Source of the DNA: Candidatus Poseidoniales archaeon
GTDB lineage: Archaea; Thermoplasmatota; Poseidoniia; Poseidoniales; Poseidoniaceae
Assembly (NCBI GenBank): GCA_012270265.1
Contig: JAAXIR010000263.1
Span: 1-7,814 of the forward strand
Length of the DNA: 7,814 nucleotides
Reading direction: 5' to 3'
A model generated the notes under the pieces. That model saw nothing but the letters and a program-made list of their open reading frames with translations. It was not told where the DNA came from and did not search any database. The translations under genes and the position numbers were made by a program. Below, piece after piece: positions 1 to 6,998 of the stretch. Every line of letters starts with the position of its first letter. Positions within the stretch are counted from its first letter, which is position 1.

Positions 1-1277
1 CTTCCACCCTCGCCACCATTGCCTGAATCCCAAACGGTAATCTTGTCGATTTGGAGGTTGGCAATGGCTTCGGTTTGTCGAGCAACAATCTCTTCGATCT
101 TCTCAACCATGAGGAGTGTAGCAGCGGCCTTTACATCTCCGCCAGCACTCGCAACGAGCTGCTTGTAACCGTTCGCCTTTGCTTCGAGGACCGCCTTGGT
201 ACCTTCCGCTTCAGCGTTGTATCGAGCAAGAACAGCATCCGCCTCACCCTGAGCGATGCGGCGTTGGCGCTCTGCTTCTGCTTCTGCAGCAATCTCGATT
301 TGTGTCTTGGAAATCTCTTCTCGAACAATTTCTTCAGCACGTAGACGTTCCTGTTCAAGGTTGTATTGTGCTTTTTGGACTTCCATTTCAGCAGTACGAC
401 GAGCAACTTCTGCACGGCGCATTGCTTCTGCTTCCTTTTCTTCAAGGTCAGCCTGGTAAGCAGCAATTTCGGCACGAGAGATGTTTTCACCTTGGACACC
501 GGTTGCTTCTTGTTGTTGAACGTAGACACGTCGATCGACTTCAGCAGCCTTCTGTCCCTTTTCGGATTCAGCGACGTTCTGTGCAACCTGGACTTCACGC
601 TCTCGGTCGGCGTTTGCCTTACCAATCGCACCATCACGCTCAGCGTTTGCTACGTCGACGAGAGCCTTGTTGACCGCACCAGCAGCAGCCTTCTTACCGA
701 TGCTGTTGATGTAGTTGGACTCGTCAGTAATGTCGATGATGTTGACGTTGATGAGGTAGAGACCCAACTTGTGAAGTTCAGCACCAACGTTGTCACGGAT
801 GAGTTCAAGGAACGCATCACGGTCCTGGTTGATCTGCTCAATGGTCAAACTAGCAACAGTCAAACGGAGTTGACCAAGGATGATTTCTTGAGCCATTCCT
901 TCGATATCGTTCTTTGTGAGGTGGAGCAGACGCTCTGCAGCGTTGTTCATGATGAGCGGGTTTGTGCTTACACCAACCGTAAACGTCGATGGTACGTTGA
1001 TACGGATGTTCTGAAGCGACAAAGCGTTGTCGAGTGGAATTGAAATTGTCATTGGAATAAGTGAGATTTTCTTGTACTCTTGGATCAATGGCCATACCAT
1101 GACAGCACCACCATGGATACATCTCGAGGCTTTACCACCTCGAATTCGTCCATAGACGACGAGAATTTCGTCAGAGGCACAACGCTTGTATCGTGTTGCG
1201 ACCAAAATTATTCCAAAAGCTGCGATAGCCAATACGCCAAAAACGATGAATACTGCCCAAAAACCTGCATCCGCCAT
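1..1277 (-). CDS. Flotillin (SPFH-domain membrane scaffold), C-terminus cut by window edge
   Basis: From the ATG at 1277 the minus strand is open to the left edge: 425 complete codons and no stop. Residues 7-27 form one hydrophobic helix, typical of bacterial/archaeal flotillins (YuaG/FloT, YqiK) anchored at the N-terminus. Residues about 30-200 are the SPFH/band-7 domain. Residues about 200-375 form a long charged, Ala/Glu/Arg-rich coiled coil with the Glu-Ala-Glu repeats of flotillins (e.g. AAEAEAERQRR near 330-340). The end visible here is Gly-rich (WDSGNGGEGG), close to the usual flotillin C-terminus, so probably only tens of residues are missing. Flotillins oligomerise on the inner membrane face and organise membrane microdomains. 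The NfeD-like gene directly upstream is the usual partner. No Shine-Dalgarno is visible; a TATA-like box 25 nt upstream suggests leaderless transcription. Family assignment is secure; the specific cellular role is not readable from sequence. Confidence 0.95.
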   Translation of the reverse strand, partial: MADAGFWAVFIVFGVLAIAAFGIILVATRYKRCASDEILVVYGRIRGGKASRCIHGGAVMVWPLIQEYKKISLIPMTISIPLDNALSLQNIRINVPSTFTVGVSTNPLIMNNAAERLLHLTKNDIEGMAQEIILGQLRLTVASLTIEQINQDRDAFLELIRDNVGAELHKLGLYLINVNIIDITDESNYINSIGKKAAAGAVNKALVDVANAERDGAIGKANADREREVQVAQNVAESEKGQKAAEVDRRVYVQQQEATGVQGENISRAEIAAYQADLEEKEAEAMRRAEVARRTAEMEVQKAQYNLEQERLRAEEIVREEISKTQIEIAAEAEAERQRRIAQGEADAVLARYNAEAEGTKAVLEAKANGYKQLVASAGGDVKAAATLLMVEKIEEIVARQTEAIANLQIDKITVWDSGNGGEGG

Positions 1278-1297
1278 GGAGCAAAGTAGAGTTGGAC

Positions 1298-1306
1298 GTT
1301 TTTAAT
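1298..1306 (-). promoter_or_regulatory. Candidate TATA box for the flotillin gene
   Basis: On the minus strand this reads ATTAAAAAC, preceded by a purine-rich AAAGTG that could act as a BRE. It is centred about 25 nt before the flotillin ATG at 1277, the spacing expected of a leaderless archaeal transcript. It lies in the 59-nt gap after the NfeD-like gene, so flotillin may be transcribed separately as well as from an upstream promoter. Assigned by pattern and spacing only. Confidence 0.4.
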
Positions 1307-1336
1307 CACTTTGCCTACACTCTATTTAGACGAGTC

Positions 1337-1954
1337 TCACTCTTCGGACGAGCTGTCTTCAAGTGGTACAACAATCATGGTCGATCCAATAACATCGACG
1401 ACTCGGATGAATTCGCCGGAAGGAATCAGCATTGACTTGTCCTGTGCTCGAGCGAGAAGGGTCTTGAGTGTTCCATCGACGGGGACTTGGATTTCTCCAG
1501 TTTCATTTGGTTTGATGCGAGAATAGACTTGTCCACGTTGACCAATGGCATCGTTGTAATTGACAGTACCATCTGCTTGCAATTGGTTGATGCCGTACAT
1601 CATCTTGCCCATGCCGTACATGCCCGCAGCAGCACCGACGCCTCCTGCTAACACGGCAACGACGTCGCTTCCTGTCGCAGAAAGGCCAAACATTCCAGTT
1701 AGGCCAAACATCATGACAGCAACAGACAGTCCTTGAACGCTCAAGATTTCGAATGCTCCTCCGCCTGCGTCGATATCCAATCCGATGGCGTCGGTCACGC
1801 CACCCAAGACGTCACCAACCATCATGAGAAGCATCATGATGAAGAACAGAATTCCACCTAGTACCGCGCAGCTCACAAAGATGATTTCCATCAGTGAAGG
1901 TGCCTCGATTCCAACAAACTCAGTTATCATTTCAAACAAGGTCATGGTTATCAT
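1337..1954 (-). CDS. NfeD/YuaF/YqiJ-like membrane protein with C-terminal OB-fold domain
   Basis: 205 aa from the ATG at 1954; a TTG one codon earlier and an ATG at 1945 are alternative starts. Hydrophobic segments lie at about residues 22-46, 73-92 and 97-117, separated by Gly-rich loops. The C-terminal part (about 136-197) has the NfeD signature: an Ala-Ile-Gly-Gln-Arg-Gly-Gln-Val strand, a Pro-Asn-Glu-Thr-Gly-Glu-Ile-Gln-Val turn, and a closing strand before an acidic tail (DSSSEE). This matches the small OB-fold beta barrel of NfeD2-type proteins such as B. subtilis YuaF and E. coli YqiJ, which are encoded next to flotillins. Gene order here, NfeD then flotillin 59 nt downstream, agrees. 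It is somewhat longer than YuaF and Met-rich (17 Met). It lacks the ClpP-type protease domain of long NfeD proteins. Likely role, from the family: partner of the flotillin in membrane microdomains. The gene starts 13 nt after the preceding 83-aa gene, as in an operon. Confidence 0.85.
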   Translation of the reverse strand: MITMTLFEMITEFVGIEAPSLMEIIFVSCAVLGGILFFIMMLLMMVGDVLGGVTDAIGLDIDAGGGAFEILSVQGLSVAVMMFGLTGMFGLSATGSDVVAVLAGGVGAAAGMYGMGKMMYGINQLQADGTVNYNDAIGQRGQVYSRIKPNETGEIQVPVDGTLKTLLARAQDKSMLIPSGEFIRVVDVIGSTMIVVPLEDSSSEE

Positions 1955-1967
1955 CAACCGATAGTCA

Positions 1968-2219
1968 TTAATTGTCTTTTCCTGCTATTTGACGCAATTT
2001 GTAGCGTTCTATTGCGACAATAATTGACAACGAGAGGCCTGCAACCAATGCTGAAAGAATGTTTGGCATGTCTGCGGCCCACATCAACAGCCAAACCCAA
2101 AGGGGCAGAAACAGCATCAAAGTACGACGAATGAACGGCCAGAATCCACCGAAGAGTTCCTCTGAACCTTCATCGAGAGCGCGAATCGTTGTGACCGTTC
2201 CTGGATCGACTGGAATCAT
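1968..2219 (-). CDS. Small two-helix membrane protein, unrecognised (83 aa)
   Basis: ATG at 2219, TAA at 1968-1970. I do not recognise the family. Residues 1-30 are polar and acidic (DEGSEELFGG). Two adjacent hydrophobic segments follow at about 31-50 (Trp/Leu-rich, LFLPLWVWLLMW) and 52-72, and then a short basic end (ERYKLRQIAGKDN). This predicts a hairpin inner-membrane protein. It lies 16 nt after the 100-aa gene and 13 nt before the NfeD-like gene, on the same strand, so co-transcription is likely. No ribosome-binding site is visible. Its reality rests on the tight operon spacing, the clean membrane topology and the lack of a better overlapping gene; the opposite-strand frame covering it lacks family features. 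Function unknown; by context, possibly an accessory of the NfeD-flotillin module. Confidence 0.75.
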   Translation of the reverse strand: MIPVDPGTVTTIRALDEGSEELFGGFWPFIRRTLMLFLPLWVWLLMWAADMPNILSALVAGLSLSIIVAIERYKLRQIAGKDN

Positions 2220-2235
2220 GCTGTTCGCCCAAGTT

Positions 2236-2538
2236 TCAGACTGCAGCGAGCAAGAAAATCAAGGAAACGACCCAGAGGCCAACGCCGAATCCGACACCTT
2301 TGCCTTGGCCCTTGATGGCATCGTCGTGAACTTCACGACTCATCTTGAGTGGGTTGAGCAAGAGGTCACGTTGTTCTTGCCTGAAAACAATCAATGCGAG
2401 CATAAATGCGGCAGCTGCACCACCGCCAAAGAGCGTTGTAATCCAACCTTCGACTTCACCTACAAGTTTGATCGAAAGAAACACTTGCGTAATTGCAAAC
2501 ATCATCCAGAGAAAAGACCCACGTTCTGCTGCGGCCAT
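2236..2538 (-). CDS. Small membrane protein, unrecognised (100 aa)
   Basis: ATG at 2538, TGA at 2236-2238. The frame is open back to a TTG at 2598, which would add 20 residues with three Cys. I prefer the ATG because A/T-rich boxes lie at leaderless-like distances before it and the segment from the ATG onward looks like a clean membrane protein. Hydrophobic segments lie at about residues 8-25, 36-52 (Gly/Ala-rich) and 82-100. Between the last two is a charged cytoplasmic or external loop (FRQEQRDLLLNPLKMSREVHDD). I do not recognise the family. It is the first gene of the leftward cluster, 16 nt before the 83-aa gene, and shares a short divergent promoter region with the AroE-like gene. Function unknown. 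Confidence 0.72.
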   Translation of the reverse strand: MAAAERGSFLWMMFAITQVFLSIKLVGEVEGWITTLFGGGAAAAFMLALIVFRQEQRDLLLNPLKMSREVHDDAIKGQGKGVGFGVGLWVVSLIFLLAAV

Positions 2539-2644
2539 GATAGTAGGACAACGGCCTTCTTTTTGAATACATGGCCTGCATTTTCTATATTCTGCCAAGA
2601 TGCTGTAAGCAGACGTTCATGAACAATGACTGCACAGTAAGGCT
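2539..2644. promoter_or_regulatory. Divergent intergenic region between the membrane cluster and aroE
   Basis: These 106 bp separate two diverging genes and must carry both promoters unless transcription starts inside genes. For the leftward gene, the minus-strand box TATTCAAAAAG (2559-2569) is centred about 26 nt before its ATG. A second A/T tract, AATATAGAAAA on the minus strand (2581-2591), is about 48 nt before it. No comparable box stands 25 nt before the aroE ATG; the A/T tract at 2581-2591 is about 57 nt away from it. No operator-like inverted repeat was recognised. Confidence 0.4.
2559..2569 (-). promoter_or_regulatory. Candidate TATA box for the leftward membrane-protein cluster
   Basis: The minus strand reads TATTCAAAAAG, centred 26 nt upstream of the ATG at 2538. 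That fits a leaderless archaeal promoter and supports the ATG over the upstream TTG start, which would lie upstream of this box. Pattern and spacing only. Confidence 0.35.
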
Positions 2645-3631
2645 ATGTTCGGTTTGAGATACGCTGTCGGCGGCTCTCCAATCGACCATTCTCTCTCACC
2701 AGTTTTGTTTAACCTCGTTCTTGCCCACCTCCGGTCACAAGGATGCTTCTCTGAACTTGATGTGTCCTCTGTTACAATCTTGGAAGCAGACCACATCGAC
2801 GAGGTTCTAGGTTGGGCGTACATCGAGCACGATAAGCACCAACCCATATGGAAGCCAGCCAGACAAAAGCTAAGATCGCTCCAAACACATCTCATGAGCG
2901 AAGCAATGGATGTGATTGAACTTGAAGCAGATGCAAGGTTCCTTCCAAGACTTCAACCAACCTCACGACGAATCAAGAATGCTTCGGTTCCAGATCGATC
3001 CTCTTCGAATGAAGTATGGATCAACCTTACTTCACCGCTTAAGCATCAGATACAGAGTATGGTATTCACGCCCATTGATGAGGCATTGGACATTCTATCG
3101 GTCAATGCTCTTCGCTACGATGGACAAGGGTGGTATTGCGCTACGACCGATGGGGAAGGTGTCGTCCATGTGGCTTCGCAATTCGGTATCGATGCAGCGA
3201 ACGGTGCTACTCTAGGCGTCAATGGCGGAGGGGGAGCAGCTCGCTCCATCGCTTCGGCATGGATGAAGCATGGGGGGCGAATTGTTTCAATTGGTGGAAA
3301 ACGACAGCTTCCCGCAACCCTTGTGAATACAAAGCCGTCGGACGAGGTCGTTTTTGATTTGGTCATCGATACCGATGGATCGTCCGAGCAAGCCTTAGCC
3401 GGAACCGTTCGATTGAATCCAGTTTATGCCCCATTGAGTGGTTCAGTCGATGAACGGATAGAGTATCTCTCGACAGTCAGCGACACCATTGATGGGCGAT
3501 GGATGCTTGCAGCACAACATCTTGAATGCTGGCGCGGTGTGTGGACGCCACATTTCTCAGACCAGCTACCGACCCTTGAACAACTGCTGACATGGTTGGT
3601 CATTGTTGAATGTAAATTGGAACAAAATTGA
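2645..3631 (+). CDS. aroE: Shikimate dehydrogenase-like protein (AroE family), divergent, with N-domain insertion
   Basis: 328 aa from the ATG at 2645, which is the natural start because the family's first motif follows at once. AroE reduces 3-dehydroshikimate to shikimate with NADPH in chorismate synthesis, in the cytosol. Visible family motifs: GSPIDHSLSP (10-19, Ser16 and Ser18 for shikimate), NLTSPLK (127-133, Thr129 and catalytic Lys133), VNAL (Asn154), TTDGEG (Asp169, the partner of Lys), the Gly-rich nucleotide loop NGGGGAAR (193-200), and DGRWMLAAQ with Gln291 near the C-terminus. All the expected substrate and catalytic residues are therefore present. Oddities: Lys133 lies near 65 in E. 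coli AroE, so about 60-70 residues are inserted in the N-domain (roughly 55-120). The usual NRT cofactor motif is replaced by GGKRQ (217-221), and the INAT motif by IDTD. It begins a rightward pair with the surface-protein gene, 22 nt downstream. Function is probably AroE, but cofactor and substrate could differ. Confidence 0.85.
   Translation: MFGLRYAVGGSPIDHSLSPVLFNLVLAHLRSQGCFSELDVSSVTILEADHIDEVLGWAYIEHDKHQPIWKPARQKLRSLQTHLMSEAMDVIELEADARFLPRLQPTSRRIKNASVPDRSSSNEVWINLTSPLKHQIQSMVFTPIDEALDILSVNALRYDGQGWYCATTDGEGVVHVASQFGIDAANGATLGVNGGGGAARSIASAWMKHGGRIVSIGGKRQLPATLVNTKPSDEVVFDLVIDTDGSSEQALAGTVRLNPVYAPLSGSVDERIEYLSTVSDTIDGRWMLAAQHLECWRGVWTPHFSDQLPTLEQLLTWLVIVECKLEQN
3622..3629 (+). promoter_or_regulatory. 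Weak candidate TATA box for the surface-protein gene
   Basis: The tract ACAAAATT ends at the aroE stop codon and is centred about 28 nt before the ATG at 3654, the right spacing for a leaderless transcript. It is a weak match, and co-transcription with aroE across the 22-nt gap is equally possible. Confidence 0.25.
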
Positions 3632-3653
3632 CCCAAATTCACGCAACAGTACA

Positions 3654-6359
3654 ATGTCTCACCAAGGACCGGCCTGCATTCGAGCGAGAGAGCTTGCCCT
3701 CGTTTGTTTGCTCCTTCTCTCAACGATTTCGAATACGGCAGCAGTTCCTGAAGAAGATCAAAACTTCCAGCCATCACACACAGGCGTTGATTTTCCAGTC
3801 GGTTACGTCGACTTCGCTCAGCAGGGCGGTACGTTCGAAGAAGAACACCGATTGGTCTACCCTGCTCTCAACAGCGGTGAAGGACAAGAAATGGCCGGAA
3901 ATGGACCGTTTCCATGGGTCTTGCTCCTCATTGACGAGAATGAATCTCCTGACAACTACATGCTCATTTCAACACGAATCGCTCAGCGCGGTACCATGGT
4001 TTACATCCATACTGAAATCAATGGCGAAACAAATCCAACTTGGCAAAGCCTGATTGGTGCCATACTCGATGTCCAGTCTTGGATGAATCAAGCCAATCAA
4101 ACCAACGATGTTGTTCTGGGCATGTACGGTTCGGTCGACGAGCAACACTGGGGTCTCATTGGTCATGGATACGGTGCAGTTTGGGCTTCCAACGTCTACA
4201 TCAACTGGGATAATTTGGTTGCTGATGAAATGTTGCAACCACCTCGTGCATTGGTCGGACTTGCTATGCAAGTTGATTCAGTTCAAGATCCAATGGTCAC
4301 AAGTGGAGCCATGCCGAACATAGCATTGTACATCACGGGAAGCGCTGATGAGGTTGCCCCGGCAACGGAGAACGTCATTCCTGTGTTGGAGAATGTTGAC
4401 GGACTCGCATGGCAAATCCTTCACTCACTGGGAGCCAACCACTATCAGTATCAAGATACATCATCGTTCCTGGAAGACTTCAACGATGGTGATGCATCCT
4501 TAACACAAGAGGAACAAATCGACCATGCTATGGAGCATATTTTGCCTTACTTCGATTTGACGTTGCGTGGTGACCATTCCAAGTTTCGAGAGGCCTTTAA
4601 TCGAGAGAACAATCTCTACTCATCATCGGATTCGAATGGCTACGTGGATGAGTTGTTGGATGATGCAAAACTGATTCGAATCTCCAACGTCACGAGCCTT
4701 AATGGAACGGTTTTCGGGCCACAGGATGACGCAACCTTTGAAGCGATTTGGTCCATGAGAAACGGCGATGTGTACGCCGATTTACCTTCGATGTGGACCG
4801 TCGAGGCTCATTGTCTGCTGGACAACACGACCGTATACCAAGCAACGATTTCCAATGACAATGTTTTCTGCACAGTGCCAATGGAAGGAATCTCTCCTGG
4901 TCAACATGAACTGAGATTGGTCGTTGCCGTCGAGGGTGGGACTGGATTTGCAAGTTTTGATTTCAATCGTACAAACGATCCGATTGAATTCGAAGATCCA
5001 TTACCTGAACTTCTCGTCCCGCAGCGAGGTTCGGTCGTCCTCAACGCATCGGATGTTGCAAGCGATCCTGATGGGCAAATCATTCGCATCATGGATGCCA
5101 CGCTTCTCGAAAATGAATCGCACTTTACGGTCAGTATCAGTCCCGATAGTTCATCGCTCACGCTGTACCACTCCGTCGATGAAGAATGGGATGGAACGAC
5201 AAAGCTCAATCTCGTTCTGGAAGCAGAAGGAGACATTATCGATCAAGCAAACGTGACGCTGAATGCGAGCATCTTGCCCGTCAATGACCCGATTATTCAG
5301 CTTTCAACCATTGAACAACAAACGTTGGTTGAGGATGGTGCTTCCTTGTACCTCAATTATGAGAATTACTTCTTCGACCCAGAACAACAACCGTTGACAG
5401 TGCTCATCAACGGAGCGCCTCAGGGAACCGGAGATGCAGTCTCGTGGAGTGTATCCGGCGATTTACCCATTATCGAATTCACACCCCTTCCTGATGCAAA
5501 CGGTGCTGAAGTCCTCCAACTGTCCATATCGGATGGATTCAATCCTCCAATCATCGCAGACGTCCCACTTCGTATCGAGGCAGTGGACGACGACTTTGTT
5601 GTTGATGAGACCGCATGGTCGGTTTCGATGCAAGAAGAAGAAACCTTACTCATCGACCTCTCCGAATTCGCATCGGATGTTGATGGCGATGTCTTGACAT
5701 GGACGGTTGAACCGAGCGGTGAATCCATTGTTGCAGCCGCCGTATCTGGACAAGAACTCCTTCTCTCTGCACTATTGGACACGTGGGGTACGGATGAAAT
5801 GTGGTGGTTGAACGTCACTGACGGAACGACGACATATTCGAAATTGCTCAATGTGAGCATTGAACCAATGCCTGATCAGCCTACGATTAGCAATGCTTCC
5901 GCATCGTCTCTAGATGCATCCACTCTGCGTGTGGCATGGGATTGGTACGATGCTGATGGTGACGAAATGGATGTCGAAATCCAAATCACTGGAGCCAAAT
6001 CGAATGGCTCCCGGGAATGCAGCGAGATGGGTGCTTGCGTGGAAATCAACACCATCGCTTTCGAGCCCGGATCGATTGTCAACATAGACATCATTGCACG
6101 TGATTCAGAATTTCCAAATGTTGTGGTCCGATTGAATTCCATTCGAATTGAAGATACAACTTCCACAAATATCGGTGATGGTGACGATTCGGAGTCAAGT
6201 CCCAGTGGCACCTTTGTTGCAGCCATCATCATTGTTCCACTTGTGGCGATCGTTGGTTGGCTATTGCTTCAATTCAGAAAGCCACCTCAGAAACCTGTTC
6301 CTGAAGCATCATCGGGTGGATTGCTAGCACGTGCAGAAGCAAAGGTCAACCAATCATAG
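3654..6359 (+). CDS. Anchored surface protein: inactive-looking alpha/beta-hydrolase domain plus cadherin/Ig-like repeats
   Basis: 901 aa from the ATG at 3654. An in-frame TTG at 3603 lies inside aroE and would put 17 polar residues before the signal peptide, so I reject it. Residues 1-30 are a signal peptide (basic start, hydrophobic 14-25, TAA before VPEED). Residues about 40-310 resemble cutinase/PET-hydrolase/dienelactone-hydrolase folds: GPFPWVLLL (84-92), the nucleophile elbow GHGYG (170-174), TGSADEVAP with Asp232, and GANHYQYQD with His263. The nucleophile Ser is Gly172, and the usual HG oxyanion motif after the first strand is IDEN. Residues about 330-440 look like an Ig-like domain with two Cys. 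Three cadherin-like repeats follow (about 445-543, 547-644, 645-740; DPDG at 471-474, VNDP at 543-546, DVDGD at 675-679), then a fibronectin/Ig-like domain (743-838, DADGD). A membrane helix (852-873) and a 28-residue basic tail end it. About a dozen N-glycosylation sequons are present. Role inferred: extracellular binding or sensing. No specific ligand can be named. Confidence 0.85.
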   Translation: MSHQGPACIRARELALVCLLLLSTISNTAAVPEEDQNFQPSHTGVDFPVGYVDFAQQGGTFEEEHRLVYPALNSGEGQEMAGNGPFPWVLLLIDENESPDNYMLISTRIAQRGTMVYIHTEINGETNPTWQSLIGAILDVQSWMNQANQTNDVVLGMYGSVDEQHWGLIGHGYGAVWASNVYINWDNLVADEMLQPPRALVGLAMQVDSVQDPMVTSGAMPNIALYITGSADEVAPATENVIPVLENVDGLAWQILHSLGANHYQYQDTSSFLEDFNDGDASLTQEEQIDHAMEHILPYFDLTLRGDHSKFREAFNRENNLYSSSDSNGYVDELLDDAKLIRISNVTSLNGTVFGPQDDATFEAIWSMRNGDVYADLPSMWTVEAHCLLDNTTVYQATISNDNVFCTVPMEGISPGQHELRLVVAVEGGTGFASFDFNRTNDPIEFEDPLPELLVPQRGSVVLNASDVASDPDGQIIRIMDATLLENESHFTVSISPDSSSLTLYHSVDEEWDGTTKLNLVLEAEGDIIDQANVTLNASILPVNDPIIQLSTIEQQTLVEDGASLYLNYENYFFDPEQQPLTVLINGAPQGTGDAVSWSVSGDLPIIEFTPLPDANGAEVLQLSISDGFNPPIIADVPLRIEAVDDDFVVDETAWSVSMQEEETLLIDLSEFASDVDGDVLTWTVEPSGESIVAAAVSGQELLLSALLDTWGTDEMWWLNVTDGTTTYSKLLNVSIEPMPDQPTISNASASSLDASTLRVAWDWYDADGDEMDVEIQITGAKSNGSRECSEMGACVEINTIAFEPGSIVNIDIIARDSEFPNVVVRLNSIRIEDTTSTNIGDGDDSESSPSGTFVAAIIIVPLVAIVGWLLLQFRKPPQKPVPEASSGGLLARAEAKVNQS
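6354..6359. other. Convergent stop-codon overlap
   Basis: The six bases TCATAG hold both gene ends. TAG (6357-6359) stops the rightward surface-protein gene, and TCA (6354-6356) is the TGA stop of the leftward carboxylase gene. The same TAG bases read as CTA, the carboxylase's final Leu (NIPL). No intergenic terminator exists; the two transcripts must end inside each other's coding region. Confidence 0.85.
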
Positions 6360-6995
6360 TGGAATGTTCCCGTTTTTCTTTGCATGTCTCCACTCTCGCG
6401 TTGAACGGATGAGGGCCAATGCTCGACAGAGGCGTAACCTGCTTTCTGTCGGTTCGATGACATCGTCAAGCCAGCCGTTTCGTGCAGCGACATATGGATC
6501 GCCAAACTTCGCTTTGTACTCTTCAACTAGTCGCTGTCGAACTTCTTCCTTTTGGTCGTCTTCGACAGCATTAATCTCCCGTCGGTGAATGATATTTACA
6601 GCTCCCTCTGCTCCCATAACGGCGAGTTCAGCAGTTGGCCATGCAACGTTGTAATCGCTTTGCAGGTGCTTGCATGACATTGCAAGATAAGCGCCGCCGT
6701 AGGCCTTTCGAGTGACGAGTGTAAGTTTCGGAACGGTTGCTTCTGCATATGCGAATAGGAGTTTAGCACCGTGTCGAATGATGCCACCCCATTCCTGGAC
6801 AACGCCTGGAAGGAAGCCAGGAACATCCTCGAACGTGACGAGTGGGATGTTGAAGGCATCGCAAAGTCGGATAAATCGTGCAGCTTTGATTGAGGCGTCA
6901 ATGTCCAAACAGCCAGCGAGGACGTTTGGCTGATTTCCTACGACGCCGATGCTACGTCCCTCAACACGCGCAAATCCCTTGATGCTGGTTTCAGC

Positions 6996-6998
6996 CTA
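6996..6998 (-). other. In-frame amber codon between the two carboxyltransferase domains
   Basis: The plus strand reads CTA, giving TAG on the coding strand in the context ...[21 protein letters not shown]. Both sides are in the same frame, so this is a single nonsense codon and not a frameshift. In relatives this position carries an aromatic residue (the Tyr/Trp of HPLYA or PNWA linkers), so TGG, TAT or TAC to TAG by one substitution is the simplest origin. The neighbouring surface-protein gene also ends in TAG, so TAG appears to act as a normal stop here. Confidence 0.85.

Noticed and set aside
366..1043. Long plus-strand open frame (225 codons) inside the flotillin region
   Set aside because: It is antisense to a clear flotillin, has low-complexity Val/Asp/Ser composition with no family features, and follows from the regular codon pattern of the flotillin coiled coil.
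2539..2598. Upstream TTG start for the 100-aa membrane protein, adding a three-Cys N-terminus
   Set aside because: It needs a rare TTG start and would place the candidate TATA box inside the coding region. The ATG at 2538 directly precedes the membrane-protein-like sequence.
2059..2622. Plus-strand open frame of 187 codons with Cys/His-rich stretch resembling a zinc motif
   Set aside because: It lies opposite two tandem membrane-protein genes with operon spacing and tidy hydrophobic segments. The Cys/His pattern is scattered and matches no zinc-finger spacing I can name.
3603..3653. Upstream TTG start for the surface protein, overlapping the end of aroE
   Set aside because: It would put 17 polar residues before the signal peptide. 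The ATG at 3654 gives a normal signal sequence.
6331..6588. Plus-strand open frame opposite the PccB C-terminus
   Set aside because: It is antisense to the best-conserved domain in the window and shows no recognisable protein features.
6996..6998. TAG as a pyrrolysine codon
   Set aside because: PccB is not a known pyrrolysine protein, no pyl genes are in the window, and the neighbouring surface-protein gene uses TAG as its stop. A nonsense change or sequence error is simpler.
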